Positions 51,176 to 60,800 of a stretch of 64,000 nt of DNA are shown here, one piece after another; positions within the stretch are counted from its first letter, which is position 1; each line of letters opens with the position of its first letter. The position numbers and the translations under genes were made by a program. The DNA is from an uncultured Bacilli bacterium (lineage in GTDB: Bacteria; Bacillota_I; Bacilli_A; RF39; UBA660), in contig CAKOUR010000009.1 in NCBI GenBank assembly GCA_934120635.1, positions 1 through 64,000 of the forward strand, written 5' to 3'. The notes beneath the pieces were generated by a model. It searched no databases. It was not told where the DNA came from and saw nothing but the letters and a program-made list of their open reading frames with translations.

Positions 51176-52699
51176 GTGCAGACGTATTTGAGGTTTTTAT
51201 ATGAATTTTTGATGCAATTTTTTATTGGAATTAAGACTATTGTTTTTGGGATAGTTAATGGTGTTAAAGAAATTTTTAATATTTCTTCTTATATTAAGAT
51301 TATTAATTTTTATAAGGATGATTTTAATGGTCCTGAATGGGTTTTTGTTGTTATTGCTATTATATTATTGATTGTTCTTGTGTTAGCTATTTTTTTAATT
51401 ATTTTCTTTTTGATTAAAAAATATTTAAGATTTAGAAAGACTTTGGTAGAGCAAGAAGATTTGTTGGAGGAAGTTGCTACTTTAAATAATGAGGTGTCTA
51501 GTTTGGTTAAGGAGAAAGAGAGTATTTTAGCAATGAAGGTTTCTCATTTGGGATTAAAACCTTCTGAACTAGATGAAGAGGATGATGATACTAGTAATGA
51601 TAATACTTCTAATGGTGAGGAATATCGTTTTCCTAAGTTACATTCTATAGATGAGGCTTATCTTAATTATAAGATTAAGAATTATAATAATAATTTTACT
51701 TTACCTGAGTTAGTAGAAGATTTTAGAAATTTTGCTGCTTCACATTTAAAACTTTATTATAAGACAGAGATGATTAGATTGTTTATTTCGGCTTTAGCGT
51801 CGACAAAGCTGGTTATTTTGCAAGGTATTTCTGGTACTGGTAAGACTTCGCTTGCTTATGCTTGGGGAAAGTTTTTAAAGCATGATTCTTGTGTTGCGTC
51901 TGTACAGCCATCTTGGAGAGATAGAACTGAGTTATTTGGTTATTTTAATGAATTTACGAAGAAGTTTAATGAAACTGAAGTTTTGAAAGAGATGTATTTA
52001 GCTGGTTACACGGATGATGTTTATACGGTTATTTTGGATGAAATGAATATTTCTAGGGTTGAATATTATTTTGCAGAGATGTTATCTATTCTAGAAATGC
52101 CTAATAAGGATGAATGGATTGTTGAACTAGTTAGTGCTAGTTGGAAAAATGATCCTAAGAATATTATTGATGGTAAGTTAAAGATACCCCCTAATATGTG
52201 GTATATTGGGACTATTAATAATGATGATTCTACTTTTATGGTAACAGATAAAGTTTATGATAGAGCAATGCCTCTCGATATTAATGATAAGGGGCAAGTT
52301 TTTGAACCTAAGGATGTTCCTGCTCAGGATATTAATTATACTTATCTTGATAAGTTGTTTCAAGAGGCTATTAATGATAATCAAATTAGTCAAGAAACTT
52401 TAGATAAGATAGAGATTATGGATGATTATGTTATTAAGCATTTTAGAATTGCTTTTGGTAATAGAATTGTTGCTCATATGAAGAAGTTTGTTCCTGTTTA
52501 TGTTGCTTGTGGTGGAGAAGAAGTAGATGGTGTTGATTATTTTTTAGCAAGAAAGGTTCTTCGAAAGTTTGAACAATTGAATGTATCTTATATTAGGGAT
52601 GAAATAGATGGATATATTGAATTTTTAGATAAAACTTTTGGTAAGGGTAAGATGAAAGAATGTGAAGAGTATTTACTTAGACTTAAGAAATTAACTTAA
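51176..52699 (+). CDS. Membrane-anchored McrB-like AAA+ ATPase
   Basis: The protein has 507 residues. The N-terminal 50 residues are amphipathic; a transmembrane helix lies at about 55-80, then a coiled coil (about 88-120), an acidic Asp/Ser linker (133-150), and an AAA+ domain from about 185. Walker A is GISGTGKTS (217-225), Walker B YTVILDEMN (283-291), and the sensor is WYIGTINNDDSTF. The DEMNISRVEYYFAE pattern is characteristic of McrB-like GTP/ATPases. McrB normally lacks a membrane anchor and pairs with the McrC nuclease; here the motor is tethered and the partner next door lacks a nuclease. GTG start at 51176 after GGAAGG. Confidence 0.82.
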   Translation: MQTYLRFLYEFLMQFFIGIKTIVFGIVNGVKEIFNISSYIKIINFYKDDFNGPEWVFVVIAIILLIVLVLAIFLIIFFLIKKYLRFRKTLVEQEDLLEEVATLNNEVSSLVKEKESILAMKVSHLGLKPSELDEEDDDTSNDNTSNGEEYRFPKLHSIDEAYLNYKIKNYNNNFTLPELVEDFRNFAASHLKLYYKTEMIRLFISALASTKLVILQGISGTGKTSLAYAWGKFLKHDSCVASVQPSWRDRTELFGYFNEFTKKFNETEVLKEMYLAGYTDDVYTVILDEMNISRVEYYFAEMLSILEMPNKDEWIVELVSASWKNDPKNIIDGKLKIPPNMWYIGTINNDDSTFMVTDKVYDRAMPLDINDKGQVFEPKDVPAQDINYTYLDKLFQEAINDNQISQETLDKIEIMDDYVIKHFRIAFGNRIVAHMKKFVPVYVACGGEEVDGVDYFLARKVLRKFEQLNVSYIRDEIDGYIEFLDKTFGKGKMKECEEYLLRLKKLT

Positions 52700-52717
52700 T
52701 GGGAGGGAGCGATTTTT

Positions 52718-53827
52718 ATGGGTTTGGAGGTTATTGATTTATATCAAAAGACAAATAGTAAGAGTACTAGGGGTTTTTTGGATAAAATTGATTCTAATTT
52801 AAATGTTAAGAGTGATTATGAGAAGGTTGATTCTAATTTAGAATGGCTTACTAAAATGGAGGATACTATTTATTATTTAGATAATATTTTAAGAAATCCT
52901 AATCGATTTATTGTTAATGAGGAGGATATTGTTAAGATTGAATTGGCAAGAAGAGTTACGGTTGAGAGTATTAAGCATTTATCTAGGAATACAAATTTAA
53001 TTCAAGATTATGATCGAAAAACGGGAAATGTTAGACCTTCTAAAATACTTAATATTAATAAAGAAGAGAGTTTTAATACTTATGAAAATCGTTTTATTTA
53101 TAGTTTAATTCAGAATATGAGGGGCTTTATTGCTAGAAAGAAGCAGGCTGGTATTGTACCTAGTAGTATTCGTGATGATAAAGTATTAGAGTATAATGCT
53201 AGTACAGTGATTGGAAAAGAAAAAGTTAAAATGTCAATGCAGCTTAATTCTAAACTTGATGAAGAAGGTTCTAATGCATCGGCTGATGAGATTAGTAAGA
53301 GGATTGAAAAGTTAGAGTTACAGATATCAGATTTGATGAATAGTGATGTTTATAAGACTTTGGCAAAACTTCATGTAGCTCTTGTTACTTCTCCAATAAA
53401 AAAGACAAATGTTATTTTAAAAAATGTTAATTTTCAATATGCTGAAAAATTATGGAATTATATGCAAGAAGAGTTAATGAATGAACCTGGTGTTTTTAGG
53501 AAAAAGAAGAATTATCAGGATAAGGGAAGTTTGAAGTCTAATTTTGATGAAACTTTTTTGCTTAATTATTTAATTATGAATAAGATGGATAATAAGAAAC
53601 TTACCATAGAGGAAAAGGAAGAGGTTTCTTCTAAAATTACTTATGGTATGATAGAGGAATTAATGAAGTTAAATGAAAATATTAGTGAAGAAGAGTTAAA
53701 GAAGATGGTTTCTTTACAGTATGGAAAGATTAAATATAAGCAAGTTGTTAGTAATAGGAAAATTATAGATATTTATATTAAACATATAAATAAGTATTTA
53801 AAGAAAATAGAGAGTATAGAAATATAG
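52718..53827 (+). CDS. DUF2357-type (McrC N-domain-like) protein without nuclease
   Basis: The protein has 369 residues. The central part resembles the DUF2357 domain found at the N-terminus of McrC-like proteins, recognised from ESFNTYENRFIYSLIQNM, the conserved N-x-x-x-N-R-F core. McrC carries a PD-(D/E)XK nuclease after this domain; the C-terminal half here is helical and charged with no such motif. It follows the McrB-like gene by 18 bases, so the two likely form a complex in which the DUF2357 protein stimulates or couples the ATPase. This makes a DNA-restriction role unlikely. Confidence 0.7.
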   Translation: MGLEVIDLYQKTNSKSTRGFLDKIDSNLNVKSDYEKVDSNLEWLTKMEDTIYYLDNILRNPNRFIVNEEDIVKIELARRVTVESIKHLSRNTNLIQDYDRKTGNVRPSKILNINKEESFNTYENRFIYSLIQNMRGFIARKKQAGIVPSSIRDDKVLEYNASTVIGKEKVKMSMQLNSKLDEEGSNASADEISKRIEKLELQISDLMNSDVYKTLAKLHVALVTSPIKKTNVILKNVNFQYAEKLWNYMQEELMNEPGVFRKKKNYQDKGSLKSNFDETFLLNYLIMNKMDNKKLTIEEKEEVSSKITYGMIEELMKLNENISEEELKKMVSLQYGKIKYKQVVSNRKIIDIYIKHINKYLKKIESIEI

Positions 53828-53848
53828 GATAGATATGGTTGGTGGAGT

Positions 53849-54412
53849 ATGAAAAATACAGTTGATAAAATTAAAAATAATAAATGTTTAAGGATTATTT
53901 ATAAAGTATTAAAAGCAATAACGACTTTGTTAATTATTTTAATTGTTAGTGTTATTTTTGTTCAAAGAATATCTAATAATAAAGTAACAATAGGTGGATA
54001 TAGTGTTTTTACGATTATTACAGAGAGTATGGTGCCTAAATATCAAGTTGGAGATATGTTGCTATCTAAGAAATGTGCTATTGATAAGATTAAAGTAGGT
54101 GATGATGTTGTTTATATGGGAAAAAGTGGTACTTTTGAAGGAAAAATTGTAACTCATAGGGTGATAAAAATTGATAAAACTAGTAATGGATTAGAGTTTC
54201 ATACGAAAGGTATTGCTAATGCTGTTGAAGATCCTTTAGTTAATGGTGATCAAATTTATGGAGTTGTTAGTAAGAAATTATTCTTTTTGAGTATGCTTAG
54301 TAAGTTAGTTAATAATATATATGGCTTTTATTTTATTATTTTTATCCCTTTTGCAATTATGATATTTCTTGAAATTATTGCTATGATGCATGAAAAAGAT
54401 AAGAAAAATTAA
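53849..54412 (+). CDS. sipW: SipW-type (ER-like) signal peptidase I
   Basis: The protein has 187 residues. The N-terminal transmembrane helix (about 22-39) precedes the catalytic serine S60 in IITESMVPKYQVGD and the histidine H103 in IVTHRVI, a Ser-His pair as in Bacillus SipW and eukaryotic Sec11, rather than the Ser-Lys of ordinary bacterial enzymes. A C-terminal transmembrane segment (about 158-180) is also typical of SipW. SipW processes TasA-like matrix proteins. It overlaps the downstream TasA-like gene by one base (TAATG), strong evidence of a joint enzyme-substrate role. Confidence 0.88.
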   Translation: MKNTVDKIKNNKCLRIIYKVLKAITTLLIILIVSVIFVQRISNNKVTIGGYSVFTIITESMVPKYQVGDMLLSKKCAIDKIKVGDDVVYMGKSGTFEGKIVTHRVIKIDKTSNGLEFHTKGIANAVEDPLVNGDQIYGVVSKKLFFLSMLSKLVNNIYGFYFIIFIPFAIMIFLEIIAMMHEKDKKN

Positions 54413-55050
54413 TGAATAATAATAATCAGCTATTAAAAGTCATATGGAAAGTTGTTAAAAAGAGATTTAAACTTAGTCATTTATTGTTTATTGCATTACT
54501 TCTTACTTGTAATTCTTTTGCTTGGTTTATTTATATGAATAAGATCGATAGTGATATTGATGTTAAGGTAAAGGCTTGGAATGTTTCTTTTCGCTTTGAT
54601 AATCAAACTATGAGTGATTATATTAAATTTGATGTTCGGGATATATATCCTGGAATGGAAGATAATAGACAAGAGGTTTCTGTTACGAATGATGGTGAAG
54701 TAGCGGCTAAACTTTACTATGAAATTGTTAGTGTTAGAATTTTTGATAAAACTTATTCGGTAAATGATGGTGGTTTTAGTTCTTCAGAGATTGAAAATGT
54801 ACTTAATCAGTCTTATCCTTTTAAGATTAATATTTCTTCTGATAAAGAGGTTATTGATGGTAAGGGAGGTGTTGCTAAGTTTATTGTGAATGTTTCTTGG
54901 CCTTATGAAACTTTGGATGATAATGGAGAACTAAAGGATTTGGATGATACTTATTGGGGAAATAAAGCTTATTCTTATGGTAAGGAATATCCAGATAAGC
55001 CTTGCGTTTTGTTAAATATAAAATTATCAGCAACACAGGTAAATAATTAG
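54412..55050 (+). CDS. TasA/camelysin-like secreted protein
   Basis: The protein has 212 residues. The N-terminal hydrophobic segment (about 22-36) ends NSFAWFIYMNKIDSDIDV, the usual SipW-substrate signal. The mature region has the camelysin/TasA character: DIYPGMEDNRQEVSVTNDG (the conserved PG and T-N-x-G), then strands VAAKLYYEIVSV and VAKFIVNVSWPYE. TasA forms amyloid-like matrix fibres in Bacillus, and camelysin is a relative. Start codon overlaps sipW; a terminator follows. It is the last gene of the operon begun at 48733. Confidence 0.82.
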   Translation: MNNNNQLLKVIWKVVKKRFKLSHLLFIALLLTCNSFAWFIYMNKIDSDIDVKVKAWNVSFRFDNQTMSDYIKFDVRDIYPGMEDNRQEVSVTNDGEVAAKLYYEIVSVRIFDKTYSVNDGGFSSSEIENVLNQSYPFKINISSDKEVIDGKGGVAKFIVNVSWPYETLDDNGELKDLDDTYWGNKAYSYGKEYPDKPCVLLNIKLSATQVNN

Positions 55051-55097
55051 ATTGAATAAATTGATATTCTTTTGAATTTAAAAAATAAAATGTTGTA

Positions 55098-55129
55098 AAA
55101 AATCACATCAAATTTTTGGCGTGATTTTT
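55098..55129 (+). terminator. Terminator of the SipW/AAA operon
   Basis: A 9-bp stem (AAAAATCAC 55098-55106 with GTGATTTTT 55121-55129) with a 14-base loop and T-rich tail. The ATCAC/GTGAT core recalls the palindromes at 822 and 31643. Confidence 0.7.
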
Positions 55130-55219
55130 GTTTATAATCTTTAAAAAATATTAAAGTTTAAGATTATGTTTAAGTATTTTATAATAAATATTTTAAGTTA
55201 TTTTTTAAAGTTGATGTTT

Positions 55220-55861
55220 TTAATTTGTATTTTGAACTGTTGGAAGTTGAATAAATTTTAAATGAACATTTACTTTTGCTAATCCATCTTTGATGGTGGT
55301 TGTATTAGTGTCAGCTTTATTGTCCATAGTTGCACCATTATTTTCATCATCATTCCATTTTAAATATACTCTTATTTTTAATTCTTTGTTTTTACTATTG
55401 TAAGGAATTTGATCTTCTATTTTTATTTGATTATCTTTAGAAATTATTTCTTGTTTTTCTCCATCATTTAAGGAATATCCTGAAATTGACATATCTTTTA
55501 CAATGCTGTTATCGTTATTGCTGGTAGTAATCTCATATTTTAATGATACATCTGTATTAGAAGCATCGATTATCATATCGAAATATCCTTCTGCTGTTGG
55601 AGCAATAACATTAGCAGCAATATTATCGTTTCCTTTAAAAATAGGACTAATGATATTAGTTAATTCTTTTTCGGTTGTTATATCTTTATTGTTTACTAAT
55701 ATTTTCCAGCGAGCGATAGACACATTAGCATCTGATGTGGTTTGAGTTATATATTTAGCATATGTTTGTTTTATTGTGAATATTGATAATATAATTAAGA
55801 AACTTAAAGATAAAATCAGAATTTGTTTTTTTCTCTTTTCTTTTTTTGATATATAAGGCAT
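55220..55861 (-). CDS. TasA/camelysin-like secreted protein on the minus strand
   Basis: The protein has 213 residues. A very basic N-terminus and hydrophobic helix (about 12-30) end in KQTYAKYITQTTSD, a typical SipW signal. The mature part has strands NVSIARWKILVNN, EGYFDMIIDASNTDVSLKYE and LKIRVYLKWNDD with no cysteine, fitting a camelysin-like immunoglobulin fold. It is transcribed opposite to its neighbours, from a promoter back to back with that of the 55973 gene. Confidence 0.78.
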   Translation of the reverse strand: MPYISKKEKRKKQILILSLSFLIILSIFTIKQTYAKYITQTTSDANVSIARWKILVNNKDITTEKELTNIISPIFKGNDNIAANVIAPTAEGYFDMIIDASNTDVSLKYEITTSNNDNSIVKDMSISGYSLNDGEKQEIISKDNQIKIEDQIPYNSKNKELKIRVYLKWNDDENNGATMDNKADTNTTTIKDGLAKVNVHLKFIQLPTVQNTN

Positions 55862-55886
55862 TTTATTCCTCCTCTATTATATTTTT

Positions 55887-55915
55887 ATTATAGCAAAACA
55901 TTTTTAAAAATACAA
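55887..55915 (-). promoter_or_regulatory. Minus-strand promoter of the 55220 gene
   Basis: On the minus strand TTGTAT (55910-55915) and TATAAT (55887-55892) are 17 bases apart, the latter preceded by TGC as an extended -10. Confidence 0.7.
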
Positions 55916-55944
55916 TTGCAGATGATAGAGAATTATGATAAACT
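55916..55944 (+). promoter_or_regulatory. Plus-strand promoter of the 55973 gene
   Basis: TTGCAG (55916-55921) and extended -10 TGATAAACT (55936-55944) are 17 bases apart. The -35 boxes of this and the minus-strand promoter touch end to end, so the two units may be co-regulated or compete. Confidence 0.6.
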
Positions 55945-55972
55945 ATACATTATAGGTAAGTAGGGTGGTATA

Positions 55973-56689
55973 ATGAGTAAAGTTGTTGTAACAGCTAGTC
56001 GTTTAGAGAGAAGAAAAAAGATTAATAAGTATTTGAAGAGAATTACTTTAATTTTAATGATATTGTTTGCTTTTTTGTATATTATTTTAGCAATTATTTA
56101 TAATGGTGGTAATTTTACTATTACTTTGGATCCTACTTTTTCGGCTGATACAGGGATAGTTTTATATGAAAATAGAGAAAAGAAAGAAATTAAAAATAGG
56201 TTATATGCTAAAGAGATAGATTCAATGGATAATATTTCTATTAAGTGGATTCCAGATAATATTGATGATGAGAAAGATGGAGCACATAATGGTGATAATT
56301 ACATAGCGTATACTTTTTATTTAGAGAATGAGGGAAAAGAGGAGATTAATTATTGGGTAGAATGTACGATTGATGATGTTATTCGCCGAATTGATGAGGC
56401 TGTTAGAATAATGATTATTTTAAATGGGGATAAGGTTGTTTATGCTAAGGAGAATAGTCTTACAAAGATGGCGGAGGATGGTACGGAAAAGTTTTATAAA
56501 AGTAAGGTGCCAGTTCTAAGAAAAAGATCTAATTTTAAGTCTGGGGATATTGATAAATATACAATAGTTGTTTGGGTAGAAGGTGATGATCCTGATTGTG
56601 TAGATGCTTTGATTGGTGGAGAGATTAAGATGCATTTAGATATTAGAGATGAACATATTTCTAATTTGAATAAAGAAAAGAAGAAATAG
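55973..56689 (+). CDS. Single-pass exported beta-rich protein, SipW-locus associated
   Basis: The protein has 238 residues. A basic N-terminus and one hydrophobic segment (about 22-42) precede a mature domain with strands and cysteines (YWVECTIDDV and DPDCVDALIGGEIKMHLDIRD). The ending WVEGDDPDCVD is closely similar to the WLEGQDVDCEN ending of the next gene product, so the two share a C-terminal module. The signal region lacks the clear A-Y-A cleavage pattern, so it may stay membrane-anchored. The next gene begins 8 bases after its stop. Confidence 0.72.
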   Translation: MSKVVVTASRLERRKKINKYLKRITLILMILFAFLYIILAIIYNGGNFTITLDPTFSADTGIVLYENREKKEIKNRLYAKEIDSMDNISIKWIPDNIDDEKDGAHNGDNYIAYTFYLENEGKEEINYWVECTIDDVIRRIDEAVRIMIILNGDKVVYAKENSLTKMAEDGTEKFYKSKVPVLRKRSNFKSGDIDKYTIVVWVEGDDPDCVDALIGGEIKMHLDIRDEHISNLNKEKKK

Positions 56690-56697
56690 GTGAAAAT

Positions 56698-57744
56698 ATG
56701 GGAAAGAGAATAAGGACGAGGAAGATTTACTATTATGAAGAGGTAGAAGAAGATAGTGTTGATAAGAAAAAAGTTGTTTATTTATTATTTTTACTTTTGA
56801 TGACTGGAATTATGCTTGCTACTTCTACTTATGCATGGTTTACAACTAATCGTATAGTTAAGGTTGATACTTTGAATATTAAGGTACAAAGTGAGGGGAG
56901 TTTAGAAATTTCTGTTGATGGTATTAATTGGAAACCTGGTATTACTCAAGAAGAACTTGCTGCTGCTAGAAGTACTTATCCTGGTAGTGTTAATCAGCTT
57001 CCTTCTTTGATTGAGCCAGTATCAACGGTTGGAGAGCTTGATAATCGTGGCTTTATGAATATGTATTTGGGTGTAGTTAAATCTAATAGTATGGGAGATT
57101 ATATTTTAACTTCAACTAAAAGTACTGAGATAGAGGGAAATGGTGAATTATCTGATGGTAAGTTTGTGGCTTTTGATTTATTTTTAAAGACAACTGAGGC
57201 TAAGGATTTGTATTTAACTGGTAAATCTGGGGTTACTTATAATGGTAATGCTAGTGTTGGAACTGAAAATGCTATTCGAGTTGCTTTTGTTAATGAAGGG
57301 AATGTAATGGATGGTAGTGGAAGTTCGGTTATTCAGTCTCTTGCTACAACTAATCGGGATAATGTTTATATTTGGGAGCCTAATTATGATACTCATACTT
57401 TAACTGGCATTAGTAATGCTTTAGATATTTATAATATAACAACTAGTTTAAATGGGGCTCAATATATCCCTTATGATGGGGTACAATCTGAGATTAGTGA
57501 GGATGAAAATATTACTTTAAAGAGATCTTTTGCTAGTTATTATCCTAATAAATTTTTTAGGGTTACGCCTTTTTTAATTACTCCAAGTGGTAGTAATACT
57601 TATCAAAAGTTTATTAATTTACCTAGTGGTATTACTAAAATTAGGGTTTATTTATGGTTAGAAGGACAAGATGTTGATTGTGAGAATAATGCTTCTGTTG
57701 GGGACTTAGCTTTTACTTTGGAGTTTAGTACTAATCCCTCTTAA
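56698..57744 (+). CDS. SipW-type secreted surface protein
   Basis: The protein has 348 residues. A charged N-terminal tail (1-26), a hydrophobic segment (about 27-43) and STYAWFTTNRIVKVD give a canonical SipW-substrate start. The mature region is beta-rich, opening with LNIKVQSEGSLEISVDGINW. It ends in a module with VYLWLEGQDVDCENNASVGD shared with the preceding protein. No anchor or sorting motif is seen, so it is probably released or assembled into a fibre. Both this gene and the giant gene downstream have independent termination and initiation signals. Confidence 0.78.
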   Translation: MGKRIRTRKIYYYEEVEEDSVDKKKVVYLLFLLLMTGIMLATSTYAWFTTNRIVKVDTLNIKVQSEGSLEISVDGINWKPGITQEELAAARSTYPGSVNQLPSLIEPVSTVGELDNRGFMNMYLGVVKSNSMGDYILTSTKSTEIEGNGELSDGKFVAFDLFLKTTEAKDLYLTGKSGVTYNGNASVGTENAIRVAFVNEGNVMDGSGSSVIQSLATTNRDNVYIWEPNYDTHTLTGISNALDIYNITTSLNGAQYIPYDGVQSEISEDENITLKRSFASYYPNKFFRVTPFLITPSGSNTYQKFINLPSGITKIRVYLWLEGQDVDCENNASVGDLAFTLEFSTNPS

Positions 57745-57751
57745 TTAAATA

Positions 57752-57785
57752 AAATAATACTTAATTGTTATGAGTATTATTTTTA
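57752..57785 (+). terminator. Terminator before the giant surface-protein gene
   Basis: A 10-bp stem (AAATAATACT 57752-57761 with AGTATTATTT 57773-57782) with an 11-base loop and T-run. Confidence 0.7.
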
Positions 57786-57806
57786 TTTTTGTTTGTTAAA
57801 AATAAA

Positions 57807-57835
57807 GTGACTTTTTATTTGGGGTATGGTATAAT
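57807..57835 (+). promoter_or_regulatory. Promoter of the giant surface-protein gene
   Basis: An extended -10 TGGTATAAT (57827-57835) with GTGACT (57807-57812) 17 bases upstream, followed by a TAGGAGAG ribosome site before the ATG at 57862. Confidence 0.65.
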
Positions 57836-57861
57836 TTAGTTAATGTAGGAGAGTGGTATAG

Positions 57862-60800
57862 ATGCGTTATCGTAATGTTAAGACTAGTAAGATTTTGATT
57901 ACGATTATTCTTTCTGTTTTTGTTATTGCATCTATTACTACTTATTCATTAACTTATAGTGAATATACAACAACTACTACTTTGTCAGAAGTGGAAAATG
58001 CTAGTGGTATTTTTGATAATACAGTTGTTGTTGATGATAGTACAAGTGATTATAATTATTATATGAGTTTAAATTATACAGAAAATTCTTCTAATACTCT
58101 TCCTACTGGTGTTAATCAAAATATTTATACTAAAAATAATTTAGTTAATGTAGAAATTACTTATGATGGTAGTTCTATTGATGATAATTCTTTAGTTGGG
58201 TATGTTAGTTTGTCTGAGAGACAAAATATTTATAAGTATTATAAGATGTATCCTGTTGTGGATGGATATGTTGATATTCCATTAATAGAAAATCCTTTTA
58301 CAGACAGGCCTACTAATATGGGATTTAATGGTTGGGTTACAGATTATTCTGGTGTAATTCTTCGCTATGATGATAAATTTTATGAGAGGTATGCGAGGGT
58401 TCCTGTTAACTCTATTGGTGATGTTAAGATTACTTTTCATGCTAGTTGGGTTAGTGCTAATGTTGGAAATATTACTTCTAGTTCTAATCAATGGTCTAGT
58501 GCTTTTGGTTCTTTGAATAAGAAGGGTATGGTCCAACTTGGTGGGTCTATTCCTGTTTATGAGAGTGTTGTTGGTCTTTATACTAAGGAACATATTTCTG
58601 GTGGTAGTTGGTGGAATAGAGTTTATTTTCCTGAAAATTCTTTTGATGATTCTGGGAAGAATATAGAGGGGCAACAGTGTCGTGATTGGAATGGCTGTGA
58701 TTATTATGCTAAGGTTTTAGCTGATGTTTATAATGCTGGTGTTACTTATTATAAGTTGGTAAATAAGAGGATGCAAAGTTATACTCCAAAGATTACTGGT
58801 TATGATGAACTTCCTGGTTTGGAACCTGGTAAGGTTCTTGCTTCTTTTTATCGCAAGGTTAAGATTAATCGTTATGAGGATATTAGTGGATATTATAATG
58901 ATGATGGTGTATATCAAGAGAGTGGTACTTGTAGTAGTAGTTCTGGGTGTTTTTATTATGAATTGGTACAATATTATGATAATAATGGTCAAGTAGAGAC
59001 TGTTGTTGATGGTGAGAGTTATTATTATCTTGCTACTAGGGATACTAATATTATTGTTATGAAATCTAATACTAGTAGTGTTCCTTCTGATAGTATGGTT
59101 AAGCCTTATACTTTAACTAGTGTATATAATGGTGTTGATTATCGTAATAATGTTACTTGGACTGTTTCCAATTCTGCTGTTTATGCTTATAGTGATGTTA
59201 ATATTGAGAATATTAGAATTAATTCTAATGCTTTAGATGATGGAAAAAATAATCCGACTTCTAGTGCTAGTTCTTCTAGGTATTTTTATGGTAATTATCA
59301 TAATGTTAGGTTTGGAAGAGGAATTCTTAGAACTGGTAATTATAAGAATTTTTATGGTATTTTGGGGGGAGATAATAAGTATGAAAATTTGGGGAATAGT
59401 GGTAATGTATATAAGTATAGTTTAATTATTGAGAGTGGTTTTTATAATGTTCTTTCTTTATCTAATGGTAGTGTTTATGATAATTATAGTTGGAATACTA
59501 GTAATAAGTATATTATGAATAAGTCTATATATGGTAATGATTATGATAGGGTGAAGAAGGATAATGATAAGTTTGATGTTTCTTTTTGTGCTGCTGCTAG
59601 TTGGGGTGGAGGAGATTATTATTCGTCTTCTAATATTGGCTATGATTTAGTTGTTAAAAGTGGTAGTTTTGGTACTAAAAAAGTTGATTATTCTGCTGGC
59701 CTTTATATGGGAGGAAGAGGTTATGGAGAGCATTATACTTCTAAGAAAACAAAGATTGAGGGAGGATGGATTTATAATTTAATTGGTGGTCCTTCTGTTG
59801 GTAGTAGTAGATCTAATTATAATGATATTTATCTTTATATGACTGGTGGAGAAGTCGATTCTATTGTTGGTGGTGCTGGTCTTAGTACAACTTATGGTAA
59901 TAGAGTTTTAGCGATTACTGGTGGTGTTGTTAATTATCATGTTTTTGGTGGATCTAATGGTTATATTGGAAATAGTGGTGATGGAAAATTAACTGGTAGT
60001 TCGTTTATTTATGTTGGTGGAAATGCTTTAATTGGTAATGAGAATAATGTTAATAATAATACTAAGTTATGGGGTGCTGAAGCTGGTTCTGTATTTGGTA
60101 TAGGTAATGGGAACTCTAGTAATGATTCAATTGGGACTAATGATAATTCTGCTATTATTATAGATGGTGATGCTATAGTTTCTGGTAATGTATATGGTGG
60201 AGGTAATTATGGAGCTACTGGGATTAATGGTACTGGTAATAATTATACACATATTAATTTATTAGGTGGTCTTGTTAAAGGTAATGTATATGGTGGGGGT
60301 AATAATAATGGAGCTGGTTCTTCTTCAAATTTTAAAGTAAATATTGTTTTAAATGGTGGTGTTGTTGAGGGATCTATTTATGGTGGTTCTAGGACAAAGG
60401 GGACTATTTCTGGTTCGGTTAATTTGAATTTATTATCTGGTCATGTAAAGACTTCTTGCTATGGTGGTGGTGAGGGTGGCTATGTATCTTCTACTAATTC
60501 TGGAACTTTTGTTACAGGTAATGTTGATGTTGTTGTAGGGAATACTGATGCTGATAATAAGTTATTAAAAATTGATAATTCTATTTATGGTGGTAGTGCT
60601 TTTGGAACTGTAAATGGTTCTAGTAATTCTTCTAATATTTCTAGTTATAATACTACTTTACAGGTATTATCTGGAACGATTAATAATGTATATGGTGGGG
60701 GTGAAGGAAATGATACTTATACGCCATATGTTCTTGGGAATGTTAATGTTGATGTATATGGTGGAAGTATTAATAATGTTTTTGGAGGATCTGATCAAAA

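Noticed and set aside
51176..53827. McrBC-type restriction or phage-defence system
   Set aside because: The DUF2357 protein has no PD-(D/E)XK nuclease, the ATPase is membrane-tethered, and the neighbours are signal peptidases and secreted proteins; kept only as a remote alternative.
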